From: Candidatus Methylophosphatis roskildensis
Lineage (GTDB): Bacteria > Pseudomonadota > Gammaproteobacteria > Burkholderiales > Rhodocyclaceae
DNA: 64,000 bases
Reading direction: 5' to 3'
Assembly: GCA_016708905.1 (NCBI GenBank)
Contig: JADJEV010000001.1
Span: 682,001 to 746,000, forward strand
Below, one piece after another: positions 1 through 12,854 of the stretch. The position numbers and the translations under genes were made by a program. A model generated the notes under the pieces. That model was not told where the DNA came from. It ran no database searches and worked only from the letters and a program-made list of their open reading frames with translations. The stretch's first letter is position 1, and every line of letters begins with the position of its first letter.

Positions 1-521
1 TCGGCCGGGCGATCGAGTACGCCACCGCGCTCGGCTGCAAGCAGGTGAACTGCCTGGCCGGCATCGCCCCGCAGGGTGTCGACCCCGGCAAGCTGCGCGA
101 GCTGTTCGTCGCCAACCTGAAGTTCGCCGCGGCCAAACTGCAACAGGCCGGCATCCGGCTGCTGATCGAGCCGATCAACACCTTCGACATTCCCGGCTTC
201 TACCTCAACCGCACCCAGCAGGCGCTCGATCTGATCGCCGAAGTCGGCTCGGACAACCTGTTCGTGCAGTACGACATCTACCACATGCAGCGCATGGAGG
301 GCGAACTGGCCAACACCATCGCGCGCAACCTGGGGCGCATCGCCCACCTGCAGATCGCCGACAACCCGGGCCGCAACGAGCCGGGCACCGGCGAGATCAA
401 CTATCCGTTCCTGTTCGGTTTCATCGATCGCGGCGGCTACGATGGATGGATAGGCGCCGAATACAAACCGGCCGGCGCGACCCGCGCCGGACTGGGCTGG
501 CTCAAGCCCTACCTGAACTGA
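1..521 (+). CDS. hyi: Hydroxypyruvate isomerase, C-terminal part (5' end outside window)
   Basis: The open frame runs in from the window edge (codons from base 3) and ends at TGA 519-521, so only about the last 172 residues of a roughly 258-residue protein are seen. Hydroxypyruvate isomerase interconverts hydroxypyruvate and tartronate semialdehyde in the cytoplasm. It is a TIM-barrel enzyme of the AP-endonuclease-2-like superfamily. Visible family marks are the metal/catalytic glutamate in LLIEPINTFDIPGFYLN, the segment VQYDIYHMQRMEG, and the C-terminal GAEYKPAG glutamate. The next gene, 40 bases on, is tartronate semialdehyde reductase, which supports the assignment. Internal ATGs are not the true start. 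Confidence 0.9.
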   Translation, partial: GRAIEYATALGCKQVNCLAGIAPQGVDPGKLRELFVANLKFAAAKLQQAGIRLLIEPINTFDIPGFYLNRTQQALDLIAEVGSDNLFVQYDIYHMQRMEGELANTIARNLGRIAHLQIADNPGRNEPGTGEINYPFLFGFIDRGGYDGWIGAEYKPAGATRAGLGWLKPYLN

Positions 522-561
522 GAACCCGCTCCCACCCCACCCAACGACCTGGAGAACGAAC

Positions 562-1446
562 ATGAAAATTGGATTTATCGGACTCGGCATCATGGGCAGC
601 CCGATGGCCGGGCACCTGATCAAGGGCGGCCACGAGCTCTATCTGCACACCCGCGGCGAAGTGCCCAAGGTGCTGCTCGAAGCAGGCGGCAGAGCCTGCG
701 CCAGCGGCAAGGAAGTCGCGGCCAATGCCGAAATCATCATCACAATGGTGCCCGACACGCCCGACGTCGAGGCCGCGCTGTTCGCGGCGGGCGGTGTGGC
801 CGAGGGCCTGACCAAGGGCAAGACGGTGGTCGACATGAGTTCGATCGCACTGGTCGAAACCAAGGCGTTCGCCCGCCGCATTAACGAACTGGGCTGCGAC
901 TACCTGGACGCGCCGGTCTCCGGCGGCGATGTCGGCGCCAAAAACGCCGCGCTGTCGATCATGGTCGGCGGCACCCAGGCGGCATTCGAGCGCGTCAAGC
1001 CGGTGTTCGCGCTGATGGGCAAGAACATCATCCTGGTCGGCGACAACGGCGCCGGCCAGACCTGCAAGGTCGCCAACCAGATCGTGGTGGCGCTGACCAT
1101 CGAGGCGGTGGCCGAAGGCCTGCTGTTCGCCTCGAAGGCCGGCGCCGACCCGGCCAAGGTGCGCGAAGCCCTGCTGGGCGGCCTGGCCACCTCGCGCATC
1201 CTCGACATCCTCGGCGAGCGCATGATCAAGCGCACTTTCGATCCGGGTTTTCGCATCGCGCTGCACCAGAAGGATCTCAACTTGGCGCTGTCCTCGGCGC
1301 GCAAACTGGGCGTGAGTCTGCCCAACACCGCGACCTGCCAGGAACTGTTCAACGCCTGTGTCGCGCACGGCGGCGCGGCCTGGGACCACTCGGGCATGGT
1401 GCGCGCGCTGGAGAAGCTGGCCAATCACGAGATCGGCGGCAAGTAG
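562..1446 (+). CDS. glxR: 2-hydroxy-3-oxopropionate (tartronate semialdehyde) reductase
   Basis: A 294-residue member of the beta-hydroxyacid dehydrogenase family that reduces tartronate semialdehyde to D-glycerate with NAD(P)H. The N-terminal Rossmann motif GFIGLGIMGSPMAGHL is at residues 3-18. The substrate-binding block DAPVSGGDVGA lies near residue 115, and the catalytic lysine sits in GAGQTCKVANQ near residue 170. GGAGA lies 8 bases before ATG 562, so the start is firm. It sits between hyi and glycerate kinase, which gives a complete glyoxylate-to-phosphoglycerate arm. GarR would be the alternative name for the same reaction. Confidence 0.93.
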   Translation: MKIGFIGLGIMGSPMAGHLIKGGHELYLHTRGEVPKVLLEAGGRACASGKEVAANAEIIITMVPDTPDVEAALFAAGGVAEGLTKGKTVVDMSSIALVETKAFARRINELGCDYLDAPVSGGDVGAKNAALSIMVGGTQAAFERVKPVFALMGKNIILVGDNGAGQTCKVANQIVVALTIEAVAEGLLFASKAGADPAKVREALLGGLATSRILDILGERMIKRTFDPGFRIALHQKDLNLALSSARKLGVSLPNTATCQELFNACVAHGGAAWDHSGMVRALEKLANHEIGGK

Positions 1447-1654
1447 GCCGCGCGATGTGAGTTGAGCAGTTCTCACCGATGACTGCAGATGCTGGCCTCT
1501 CTCGATGTGAACAAAACCTCAGATCAAGGATCCATGCGGCCTCTGCACAATTTGCAACGATGAAAATCATTCAAGCGATACACGGGAACCCTGCCGGCGC
1601 AGCCGCCCGGCCCGCCCGCGCCATGCCGCCAAAGCGGCAGTGGAGAGCAATGCC

Positions 1655-2947
1655 ATGAGCCAGCAACGCGCCTTGTTGCGCAGCATGTTCGACGCCGCGG
1701 TGGCGGCAGCGCAGCCTGCGCTGTGCCTGCCGCCGCACTTGCCGCCGCGGCCCAGGGGCCGGCTGGTCGTCATTGGGGCCGGCAAGGCCTCGGCGGCCAT
1801 GGCGCGGGCGGTCGAGGACAACTGGGACGGACCGCTCGAAGGCTTGGTGGTCACTCGCTACGGCTATGGCGTACCGTGCAGCCGGATCGAGATCGTCGAG
1901 GCGGCGCACCCGGTGCCCGATGCCGCCGGCATTGAAGCGGCGCAGCGCATCCTGCGCAAGGTGCAGGGGCTCGGCGCCGACGACCTGGTGCTGGCGCTGA
2001 TCTCGGGCGGCGGCTCCGCGCTGCTGGCCGCGCCCGCGCCCGGCCTGACGCTGGAAGACAAGCAGACGGTCAACCGGGCGCTGCTGCGGAGCGGAGCCAC
2101 GATCTCGGAGATGAACTGCGTGCGCCGCCACCAGTCGGCACTCAAGGGCGGGCGGCTGGCCGCCGCCTGCCACCCGGCGAAGGTGCGGAGCCTGCTGATC
2201 TCCGACGTGCCGGGCGACGACCCGATCGACATCGCCTCCGGCCCGACGGTGCCCGACCCGACCACCTGCGCCGACGCGCTGGCGATCGTCAGACGCTATG
2301 ACATAGAACTGGCGCATGGGGTGCGCGCGGTGCTCGAGAGCGGCGCGGGCGAGTCAGTCAAGCCGGGCGATGCGCGCCTCGCCGGCAGCGAAACGCGAAT
2401 GATCGCCACGCCGCAGATGGCGCTCGAGGCCGCCGCCGCCGTGGCGCGCCAAGCCGGCATCGCCGCCCACATTCTCGGCGACAGCATCGAGGGCGAGGCG
2501 CGCGAGGTCGCCAGGGTGATGGCCGGCATCGCGCTGCAGGTCGCGTCGCGAGGCCAGCCGTTCGCTCCGCCGTGCGTACTGCTGTCGGGCGGCGAGACTA
2601 CTGTGACAGTTCGCGGCAAGGGCCGTGGCGGACGCAACGTCGAATTCCTGCTCGCGCTGGCGCTCGCGCTGAATGGCCGGCCGGGCATCCACGCGATCGC
2701 CGGCGACACCGACGGGGTCGATGGCCAGGAGGAAATCGCCGGCGCCTGGCTAGCGCCCGATACGCTGGCCCGCGCGCTGGCGCGCGGCATCCGGCCGCGC
2801 GAGCGTCTCGACGACAACGACGGCCACGGCTTTTTCGAAGCGCTCGGCGACTCGGTGGTGAGCGGCCCGACGCTGACCAATGTCAATGATTTCCGCGCCA
2901 TACTGATCACCCGAGGCCCGCAAAACTTCCGAGGACACAGCAAATGA
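1655..2947 (+). CDS. ttuD: Glycerate 2-kinase (TtuD/GckA type, DUF4147)
   Basis: A 430-residue MOFRL/DUF4147-family glycerate kinase that phosphorylates D-glycerate to 2-phosphoglycerate. The N-terminal VVIGAGKASAAMA and the glycine-rich ISGGGSALLAAPAPG (about residues 115-130) are family signatures. The C-terminal MOFRL part carries LLSGGETTVTV, GRGGRNVEFLLALA and GDTDGVDG. I prefer ATG 1655, which has GGAG nine bases upstream, over the in-frame GTG at 1640. The stop overlaps the next start as ATGA, implying translational coupling. It receives glycerate from GlxR and feeds pyruvate kinase through enolase. Confidence 0.93.
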   Translation: MSQQRALLRSMFDAAVAAAQPALCLPPHLPPRPRGRLVVIGAGKASAAMARAVEDNWDGPLEGLVVTRYGYGVPCSRIEIVEAAHPVPDAAGIEAAQRILRKVQGLGADDLVLALISGGGSALLAAPAPGLTLEDKQTVNRALLRSGATISEMNCVRRHQSALKGGRLAAACHPAKVRSLLISDVPGDDPIDIASGPTVPDPTTCADALAIVRRYDIELAHGVRAVLESGAGESVKPGDARLAGSETRMIATPQMALEAAAAVARQAGIAAHILGDSIEGEAREVARVMAGIALQVASRGQPFAPPCVLLSGGETTVTVRGKGRGGRNVEFLLALALALNGRPGIHAIAGDTDGVDGQEEIAGAWLAPDTLARALARGIRPRERLDDNDGHGFFEALGDSVVSGPTLTNVNDFRAILITRGPQNFRGHSK

Positions 2948-3372
2948 AAGACACCAAGGCATTGACGCTCGACGACGCAAAACGCATGGCCGCAGCGGCC
3001 GAGGCCGAGGCAGTCGCCCACGACTGGACCGTGAGCATCGCGGTCTGCGATGCCGGTGGACATCTGATCTTGCTGCAGCGGATGGACGGCGCGCCGCTGA
3101 TGAGCGCCGCCGTGGCACCGGAAAAGGCGCGAACCTGCGTGCTCAGCGGCAAACCGAGCAAGGTATTCGAGGACATGGTCAACAACGGTCGTTTCGCGGC
3201 GCTGGCCCTGCCCGTGGTGCCGCTCGAAGGCGGCGAACCGGTGCTGGTCGACGGCGCGGTGATCGGCGCAGTGGGCGTATCCGGCGTCAAGGCCGGCGAA
3301 GATGCGCAAGTCGCGCGTGCCGGCGTCGCCGCGCTGGCAGCCGGAATCGCCAACCCGAGAGAGCAAGAATGA
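2944..3372 (+). CDS. GlcG/HbpS-family (DUF336) heme-binding-like protein
   Basis: A 142-residue single-domain GlcG/HbpS (DUF336) protein. Members are found in glycolate and glycerate operons. Some bind heme or small metabolites, and no enzymatic role is settled for most. Family features are the N-terminal LTLDDAKRMAAAAEAEA helix, the segment VAVCD/IAVCDAGGHLILLQRMDGA, and the glycine-rich end GAVGVSGVKAGEDAQVA. It overlaps both neighbours by ATGA, so it is tightly co-translated with glycerate kinase and pyruvate kinase. A scaffold or sensor role in this pathway is inference only. Confidence 0.85.
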   Translation: MKDTKALTLDDAKRMAAAAEAEAVAHDWTVSIAVCDAGGHLILLQRMDGAPLMSAAVAPEKARTCVLSGKPSKVFEDMVNNGRFAALALPVVPLEGGEPVLVDGAVIGAVGVSGVKAGEDAQVARAGVAALAAGIANPREQE

Positions 3373-4784
3373 AACGCGATCGTCGTGCTCGAATCCTGGC
3401 CACGCTGGGCCCGGCCAGTTCGAGTGCCGCGCGCATACGCGCGCTGTTCGAAGCCGGCGCCGACGTCTCCCGGCTCAATTTCAGTCATGGCAACCACGAA
3501 GACCACGCCGAGCGGCTGCGTCTGATCCGCGAACTCGAACGCGAGAGCGGCCGCCCGATCGGCGTGCTGATGGATCTGCAGGGCCCCAAGCTGCGCATCG
3601 GGCGGATCAACGGCGGCAAGGTGGTGCTCGAAGCCGGCCAGCGCTTCCGCCTCGACCTCGACCCGGCCGAGGGCGGCGCCAGCCGCGCCAACCTGCCCCA
3701 CCCGGAGATATTCGCCGCGCTCGAAACCGGCACCGAGCTGCTGCTCGACGACGGCAAGCTGCGCCTGCGAGTAAACGACTTCGCGGCCGACCATGCCGAG
3801 ACCACCGTCATGGTCGGTGGCGCGCTGTCGGACCGCAAGGGCGTCAACGTGCCCGGCGTGGTGCTGCCGATCTCGCCGCTGACCGCCAAGGACCGCGCCG
3901 ACCTCGCTTTCGGTTTGGAACTCGGCGTCGACTGGGTGGCGCTGTCCTTCGTGCAGCGCCCCGAGGATATCCGCGAGGCGCGCGAACTGATCGGTGACCG
4001 TGCGTGGATCATGGCCAAGCTCGAGAAGCGCGCGGCGATCGAGCACCTGGACGAGATCGTCGCGCTGGCCGACGGCGTGATGGTGGCGCGCGGTGATCTC
4101 GGCGTTGAACTGCCGCCGCAGCAGGTGCCGGTGCTGCAGCGGCGCATCGTCAGCGCGGCGCGCGCCGCCGGCCGCCCGGTGGTGGTGGCTACCCAGATGC
4201 TCGAATCGATGGTGAGCGCGCCGGTTCCGACCCGCGCCGAGGCCTCCGACATCGCCACCGCGATCTACGATGCCGCGGACGCGGTGATGCTGTCGGCCGA
4301 GTCGGCCTCGGGCCAGTATCCGGTGGAGGCGGTCACCATCATGGATCGCATCATCGGCGAGGTCGAGCACGACCCGGCCTGGCGCAGCGGGCTCGAGGCC
4401 AGCCACACGCCGGCCGAACGCAACACGCCCGATGCCATTTGCTGCGGGCTGCGCCGGGTTGCCGGCCTGCTCAACCCGGCGGCCACGGTGGCCTTCACCA
4501 CCTCCGGCTTCAGTTGCCTGCGCGCCAGTCGCGAGCGGCCGGTCGCGCCGATCATCGCGCTGACGCCGCAGCTCGCCATCGCGCGGCGGCTGGCGCTGGT
4601 GTGGGGCGTGCATCCGGTGGCTTCGCCCGCGGTCAATGACGTGGCCGAGATGGTCGACCACGCCTCGGCCGCGGCGCTCGAGGACGGCATCGCCCGCCGC
4701 GGCGACACGGTGGTGGTCATCGCCGGCCTGCCCTTCGGCGAACGCGGCAACACCAACCTGCTGCATGTCGCACAGATAGGCTGA
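3369..4784 (+). CDS. pyk: Pyruvate kinase
   Basis: A 471-residue type II pyruvate kinase that converts phosphoenolpyruvate and ADP to pyruvate and ATP. Motifs include RILATLGPASSS at the N-terminus, DVSRLNFSHGNHEDH, and MDLQGPKLRIG. The active-site lysine and acidic pair lie in IMAKLEKRAAIEHLDEI and VARGDLGVE, followed by VATQMLESM. The C-terminal allosteric-type domain is present to GLPFGERGNTNLLHV. ATG 3369 overlaps the stop of the GlcG-like gene. As the last gene of the hyi-glxR-ttuD operon it is probably the isozyme devoted to glyoxylate/glycerate assimilation. Confidence 0.95.
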   Translation: MKRDRRARILATLGPASSSAARIRALFEAGADVSRLNFSHGNHEDHAERLRLIRELERESGRPIGVLMDLQGPKLRIGRINGGKVVLEAGQRFRLDLDPAEGGASRANLPHPEIFAALETGTELLLDDGKLRLRVNDFAADHAETTVMVGGALSDRKGVNVPGVVLPISPLTAKDRADLAFGLELGVDWVALSFVQRPEDIREARELIGDRAWIMAKLEKRAAIEHLDEIVALADGVMVARGDLGVELPPQQVPVLQRRIVSAARAAGRPVVVATQMLESMVSAPVPTRAEASDIATAIYDAADAVMLSAESASGQYPVEAVTIMDRIIGEVEHDPAWRSGLEASHTPAERNTPDAICCGLRRVAGLLNPAATVAFTTSGFSCLRASRERPVAPIIALTPQLAIARRLALVWGVHPVASPAVNDVAEMVDHASAAALEDGIARRGDTVVVIAGLPFGERGNTNLLHVAQIG

Positions 4785-4880
4785 ACGGGTGTCCTGACCC
4801 GGCGACCACCGCAAGGCGCGACGACGCAATGTGTGGCCGCTCCACCTGCGAGTGGTGGTTCGCGCCCCCTCGCGCGAACC

Positions 4881-5870
4881 TCAGAGATTGGCCGGAATAT
4901 GCGGTCGCAATGACGGCTGGCTGGCGATCAGGCGGTCGCGGCCGAAGTGGATGTGCGAGGCGAACAAGGCGTAGTTGTCCGAATTGTGCATGCGCAGACT
5001 GTGCGGCAGCTTCATCGCCTTTTCCCGGTAGCCGTGATCGACGATGCGGTGCTCCTTCGATTCGTCATCGACGAAGTGAATCAGCTCGTGGAACAGGATG
5101 TGCGTGAACAGGTCGGGCACGACGCCGGCATCGAGGCGGTTGCACAGATAGACATGGCCCGAATGCACCTCGGGGATGTCGCGATTGTCATCGCCCAGTT
5201 GCATCGGGCTGTAGGCCATCCAGTCCCTGCCCAGCGGGTCGATGGTGTAGATCGATACCCCGAACGGGTTGCCGCCGGTCAGCGGGCTGGCGCGCGAGAC
5301 CAGCACCCCGGCTGCGCGGACGAAGGTGGTGCGGATGAAAGCCAGTTCGGCGATCGTGGCGCCTTGCGCCTGCCTGCCGAAGGCGAAATGCAGATCGGCC
5401 AACTCGTGGGCGCGCTTCGAACTGCCGATGCCCAGGCGCAGGAAATCCATCGCCGCTTCCGCGGTGCGCTGGGCCTTCCTGGCCATGGCGACCAGGTCGG
5501 GCATCGCCTGGGCGGTGCGCGCCAGGCGGCTGGCGTTCTGCTGCGCCAGCCGGTTCTTTGGCACCTCGTTCATCTTTTTCAGCGTCGGACCGTTCGGATC
5601 GACCCGGCCGTCGCTGCCGGTGTGATGGAACTGCTGGAAGCCGCGGATCGCCCCGATGGTCTTCGGCCCGACCAGGCCATCCTCGGCCAGCGGCGGCATC
5701 GGCCCGCCGTCGCTCACCTCGATCAGGTTGAGCAGGCGCTGGATCGTCTGCACGTCGCCCTTGTGGTTGAAGCCGCCCTGGCCGACCGACTTGTCGATCG
5801 TCCAGGCCGACTGCCCGCCCTCGAAGCGATACGTGATGCAGGCGTTTCCGGTATTTGCGCGAACCAGCAT
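4881..5870 (-). CDS. Peptidoglycan-binding-domain protein with HExxH zinc metalloprotease motif
   Basis: A 329-residue protein with a PG_binding_1-like region (about residues 25-85: DVQTIQRLLNLIEV, DGLVGPKTIGAIRGFQ). Its C-terminal domain resembles metallopeptidases with HELIHFVDDE (zinc-binding HExxH) followed by more His/Tyr residues (HRIVDHGYREKAM). I place the start at 5870 because the extended Shine-Dalgarno GGAGGTGATC lies directly before that ATG. The longer frame to 5894 has no such site. There is no obvious signal peptide, so export by another route or a cytosolic role is possible. It stands alone, convergent with pyk. The substrate is unknown. Confidence 0.6.
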   Translation of the reverse strand: MLVRANTGNACITYRFEGGQSAWTIDKSVGQGGFNHKGDVQTIQRLLNLIEVSDGGPMPPLAEDGLVGPKTIGAIRGFQQFHHTGSDGRVDPNGPTLKKMNEVPKNRLAQQNASRLARTAQAMPDLVAMARKAQRTAEAAMDFLRLGIGSSKRAHELADLHFAFGRQAQGATIAELAFIRTTFVRAAGVLVSRASPLTGGNPFGVSIYTIDPLGRDWMAYSPMQLGDDNRDIPEVHSGHVYLCNRLDAGVVPDLFTHILFHELIHFVDDESKEHRIVDHGYREKAMKLPHSLRMHNSDNYALFASHIHFGRDRLIASQPSLRPHIPANL

Positions 5871-5961
5871 GATCACCTCCGAGGCCGGCGGCACGTCAGC
5901 GGAGTGCGGCGTGCGAGATTCATCTTAGGCCAGGTCTGGCCAGGCGGTGCGGCGGTGGGTG

Positions 5962-8205
<2,244 letters not shown>

Positions 8206-8491
8206 TGTTATTTGCCGATCCTGGTTCGGGTCGTGTCGCGCGCAGGTCCGCAAATGCGTGCGCGTCTGCGGACCTTATGCATCTCAGCGCCAACTTTAAC
8301 GGAGAATCCCGATGATCGGCGTATCGAAGTCTGCATCGCCTGTCGTCGCACTGCGACGACGAGCAATTCGACGGGCGGCAGGTCGATGATCCCGTTTCCC
8401 TTCACGGCATGCAGGAGCGCCACGACAGGCGCTCTCAGCGCGATTGGATTAAACTCCGCCTTGGCCCGAAATCCGAGCAGGGAGTACACGC

Positions 8492-8976
8492 ATGTTGAGA
8501 ACCCCAGCAAACGCATTGGTATCCTGACCGGAGGCGGTGACTGCCCGGGACTCAACGCGGTGATCCGCGCGGTCGTCAAGACGGCCTGGAACCAGTACGG
8601 CGCCACCGTGATCGGCATCCACGACGGCTTCGAAGCCGTCGTCGAAGGACAGATGCATGAAATGGAGCGCAAGGAGGCGTCCAACATCCTCGGCCTGGGC
8701 GGAACGATTCTCGGCTCGTCGAATATGGGCGATCCCTGGCACTATCCGGTGGAGCGGGCGGACGGGAGCATCGAGATCCAGGACATGTCGTACAAGGCGA
8801 TCCGCAATCTCAAGCGCTGAACACTGGACGGGCTGATCGCCATCGGCGGCGACGGAACGATGAACATCTTCAGCAAGCTCCAGGACGTGGGCATCGACAT
8901 CGTCGGCGTGCCGAAAACCATCGACCACGAACTCGTGCAGTCCGCGCGCGCCGTGGGCGTGAGTTTCGGCGATTGA
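8492..8976 (+). pseudogene. pfkA: Degenerate 6-phosphofructokinase (N-terminal third only)
   Basis: A conceptual translation from about base 8500 reads KRIGILTGGGDCPGLNAVIR and then, past an in-frame TGA at 8818-8820, LDGLIAIGGDGTMNIF and VGVPKTIDHEL. These are hallmark phosphofructokinase segments. The only ATG with a ribosome site (8492) is one frame away, so there is a frameshift near the start. The frame ends at TGA 8974-8976, less than half way through a normal enzyme, and I see no C-terminal half. The GGDGT glycine is characteristic of ATP users, whereas the lysine in VPKTID is found in PPi-dependent and some actinobacterial ATP enzymes. It is judged a remnant, though sequence errors elsewhere in the window add doubt. 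Confidence 0.75.
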
Positions 8977-8996
8977 CGGGCGTCGCGAACGCCCCG

Positions 8997-9026
8997 ATGA
9001 CAGCGGCTCACATAAGCTAATATAAT
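8997..9026 (+). promoter_or_regulatory. Candidate sigma-70 promoter before the first 254-residue paralogue
   Basis: ATGACA (8997-9002, five of six matches to TTGACA) is followed 18 bases later by a perfect TATAAT at 9021-9026. Transcription would begin near 9033 and leave a leader of about 118 bases before ATG 9151. The box overlaps nothing coding except the tail of the phosphofructokinase remnant region, which supports independent expression of the downstream gene. Confidence 0.55.
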
Positions 9027-9080
9027 CCTGATCGGCTCGGGGCATACCCAAGGCAAGAACACTTCGCGTTTCTACACATT

Positions 9081-9123
9081 GCCGGCGGGGCGCAATTTAT
9101 GCGCGCCGCCCTGCGTCGCCGGC
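9081..9123 (+). other. Leader hairpin upstream of the 254-residue protein
   Basis: GCCGGCG (9081-9087) pairs with CGCCGGC (9117-9123), with further inner pairing GGGCGC/GCGCCC-like around an AATTTAT loop. It lies in the inferred 5' leader, ends 27 bases before the start codon and is followed by the strong GGGAGGAA ribosome site. It has no T tract, so an mRNA-stability or translation-control role is more likely than termination. Function is not shown. Confidence 0.4.
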
Positions 9124-9150
9124 ATCCAATTTTAGGGAGGAATTGAAGTC

Positions 9151-9915
9151 ATGGCCGTGCATCTCTATTTTTCACTGATTCCCGAAGCACTCATCGCGTC
9201 GATGCTTCCGCCGGAGGAGTTCGGGCAGTACTACGCGACGGGTCACGACTACAAATCCAAGGGGCAGTCGACCTTCTTCGAGATCGACCCGACATTCCGG
9301 CATCCCTATTTCGAGATCGACCAGGCGGTCGCTCGCTGCGTCCCGGCCGCCGATGGAACGCCGAAAAACTCGGTTTATGTGTCCGTCTACCGGGTTCTCG
9401 AACATCTGCCGGTGAGTGCCATCGGCAAGCTCTACGTGGCGACCGCGTATGGCCAGACGCTTGGACTCGCCCGTAGTGCCGCGTTGCACGCACCCACGTC
9501 GGGCTTGCATCTGTATCAGGACATCGCGCCGGCCAACAGCCTGGTCGTGAGCACGCAGGGCCCCGCCGCCTATTACGAGGGGATCACCAGCAAGCCGGCG
9601 AAGTTCATCCGCTTCCCCGGCATGTGCTTCGTCGAACTCGATCTGGGGGCGTTGGCCGAGGATCCCATGAACGGTTTGGCGGGTGACCTTCCCTACTCGT
9701 TCCTGCATCACCTGCGCGAGGCGCTGATGACCCTCAAGCCCGGCACCAAGGACAGCAAGCTCGTGCACCGCGTGCATTCGCTCGAGTTCCCGTACCGTAT
9801 GGTCAAGGGGGGCTTCTACGTGGGCAGCGGCGCCGACCTGGCGTTCTACGCGATGCCCTCGCACGCCGATCTGCGGCGCGATCACCAGAGTTGGTGGCGA
9901 TCGGCCAATCTGTGA
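9151..9915 (+). CDS. Uncharacterised 254-residue protein, upstream paralogue of the hppA flanking pair
   Basis: I do not recognise this family. It is 254 residues with no signal peptide or membrane segment, so it is probably cytoplasmic. It aligns without gaps, by eye about two thirds identical, to the gene at 12855-13619 on the other side of hppA. Shared blocks are HLYFSLIPEALIASMLPPEE, FGQYYATGH, FFEIDPT, ARCVP, FRFPGMCFVEL, GDLPYSF, KLVHRVHSLEFP and the extreme C-terminus WWRSANL. The start is firm (GGGAGGAA before ATG). It has its own candidate promoter and a strong terminator at 10037. Conserved placement suggests a link to pyrophosphate metabolism, which is inference only. Confidence 0.85.
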   Translation: MAVHLYFSLIPEALIASMLPPEEFGQYYATGHDYKSKGQSTFFEIDPTFRHPYFEIDQAVARCVPAADGTPKNSVYVSVYRVLEHLPVSAIGKLYVATAYGQTLGLARSAALHAPTSGLHLYQDIAPANSLVVSTQGPAAYYEGITSKPAKFIRFPGMCFVELDLGALAEDPMNGLAGDLPYSFLHHLREALMTLKPGTKDSKLVHRVHSLEFPYRMVKGGFYVGSGADLAFYAMPSHADLRRDHQSWWRSANL

Positions 9916-10036
9916 AAGGCTGATCGCGTCACGGTCGCTCTCGGCGGTGCGCCTGTTCGGCCGCCGTTGAGACACAAGGCATCGCCGACGCCACGACGAT
10001 GGCCTCGCCCAGGTGCGGCGCAAACGAGCATGATCA

Positions 10037-10073
10037 AAGGCAGGGCTTCCTCGGAAGCCCTGCCTTGTTTTTC
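10037..10073 (+). terminator. Rho-independent terminator after the first 254-residue gene
   Basis: A perfect 14-base-pair stem: AAGGCAGGGCTTCC (10037-10050) and GGAAGCCCTGCCTT (10053-10066) around a TC loop, followed by GTTTTTC. It lies 120 bases after the stop at 9915 and before hppA, so the first paralogue and hppA are probably separate transcription units. Confidence 0.9.
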
Positions 10074-10228
10074 GGCAATGACGCCCGGCGCCGCGGCATC
10101 GCGCTTCATGACCTCATATGTCGCCCGTCGTGGGACAATTCGCAACGCGCTTCGGCTCCGTCCCCAACGGCCTCGCTCGGATCGTGCGGTTTCGAGAACA
10201 CACTCGTCTTCCCTGTGAGGTAACAATA

Positions 10229-12736
<2,508 letters not shown>

Positions 12737-12854
12737 TAGCGGTCATCGTTGGACCGCTGCACGATATTTCCGGCCCGGAAGTTTTCGCGGTGCTCGTTGT
12801 TGCGGAAATCGAAGCAGTCACTGAACGAAGTCGACTCTATGAAGGAGGCCCACC

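Noticed and set aside
2907..4829. Long minus-strand open frame (about 640 codons) opposite pyk and its neighbours, and similar antisense frames elsewhere
   Set aside because: They lie opposite genes with clear motifs, have arginine/alanine-rich composition typical of high-GC shadow frames, and lack ribosome sites and family matches.
8818..8820. TGA in the phosphofructokinase remnant read as selenocysteine
   Set aside because: No SECIS-like hairpin was recognised after it, the position is not a redox site in the family, and the gene is truncated anyway.
10118..10228. N-terminal extension of HppA from ATG 10118
   Set aside because: It runs through non-coding sequence after the terminator, has no ribosome site and does not resemble the family; ATG 10229 does.
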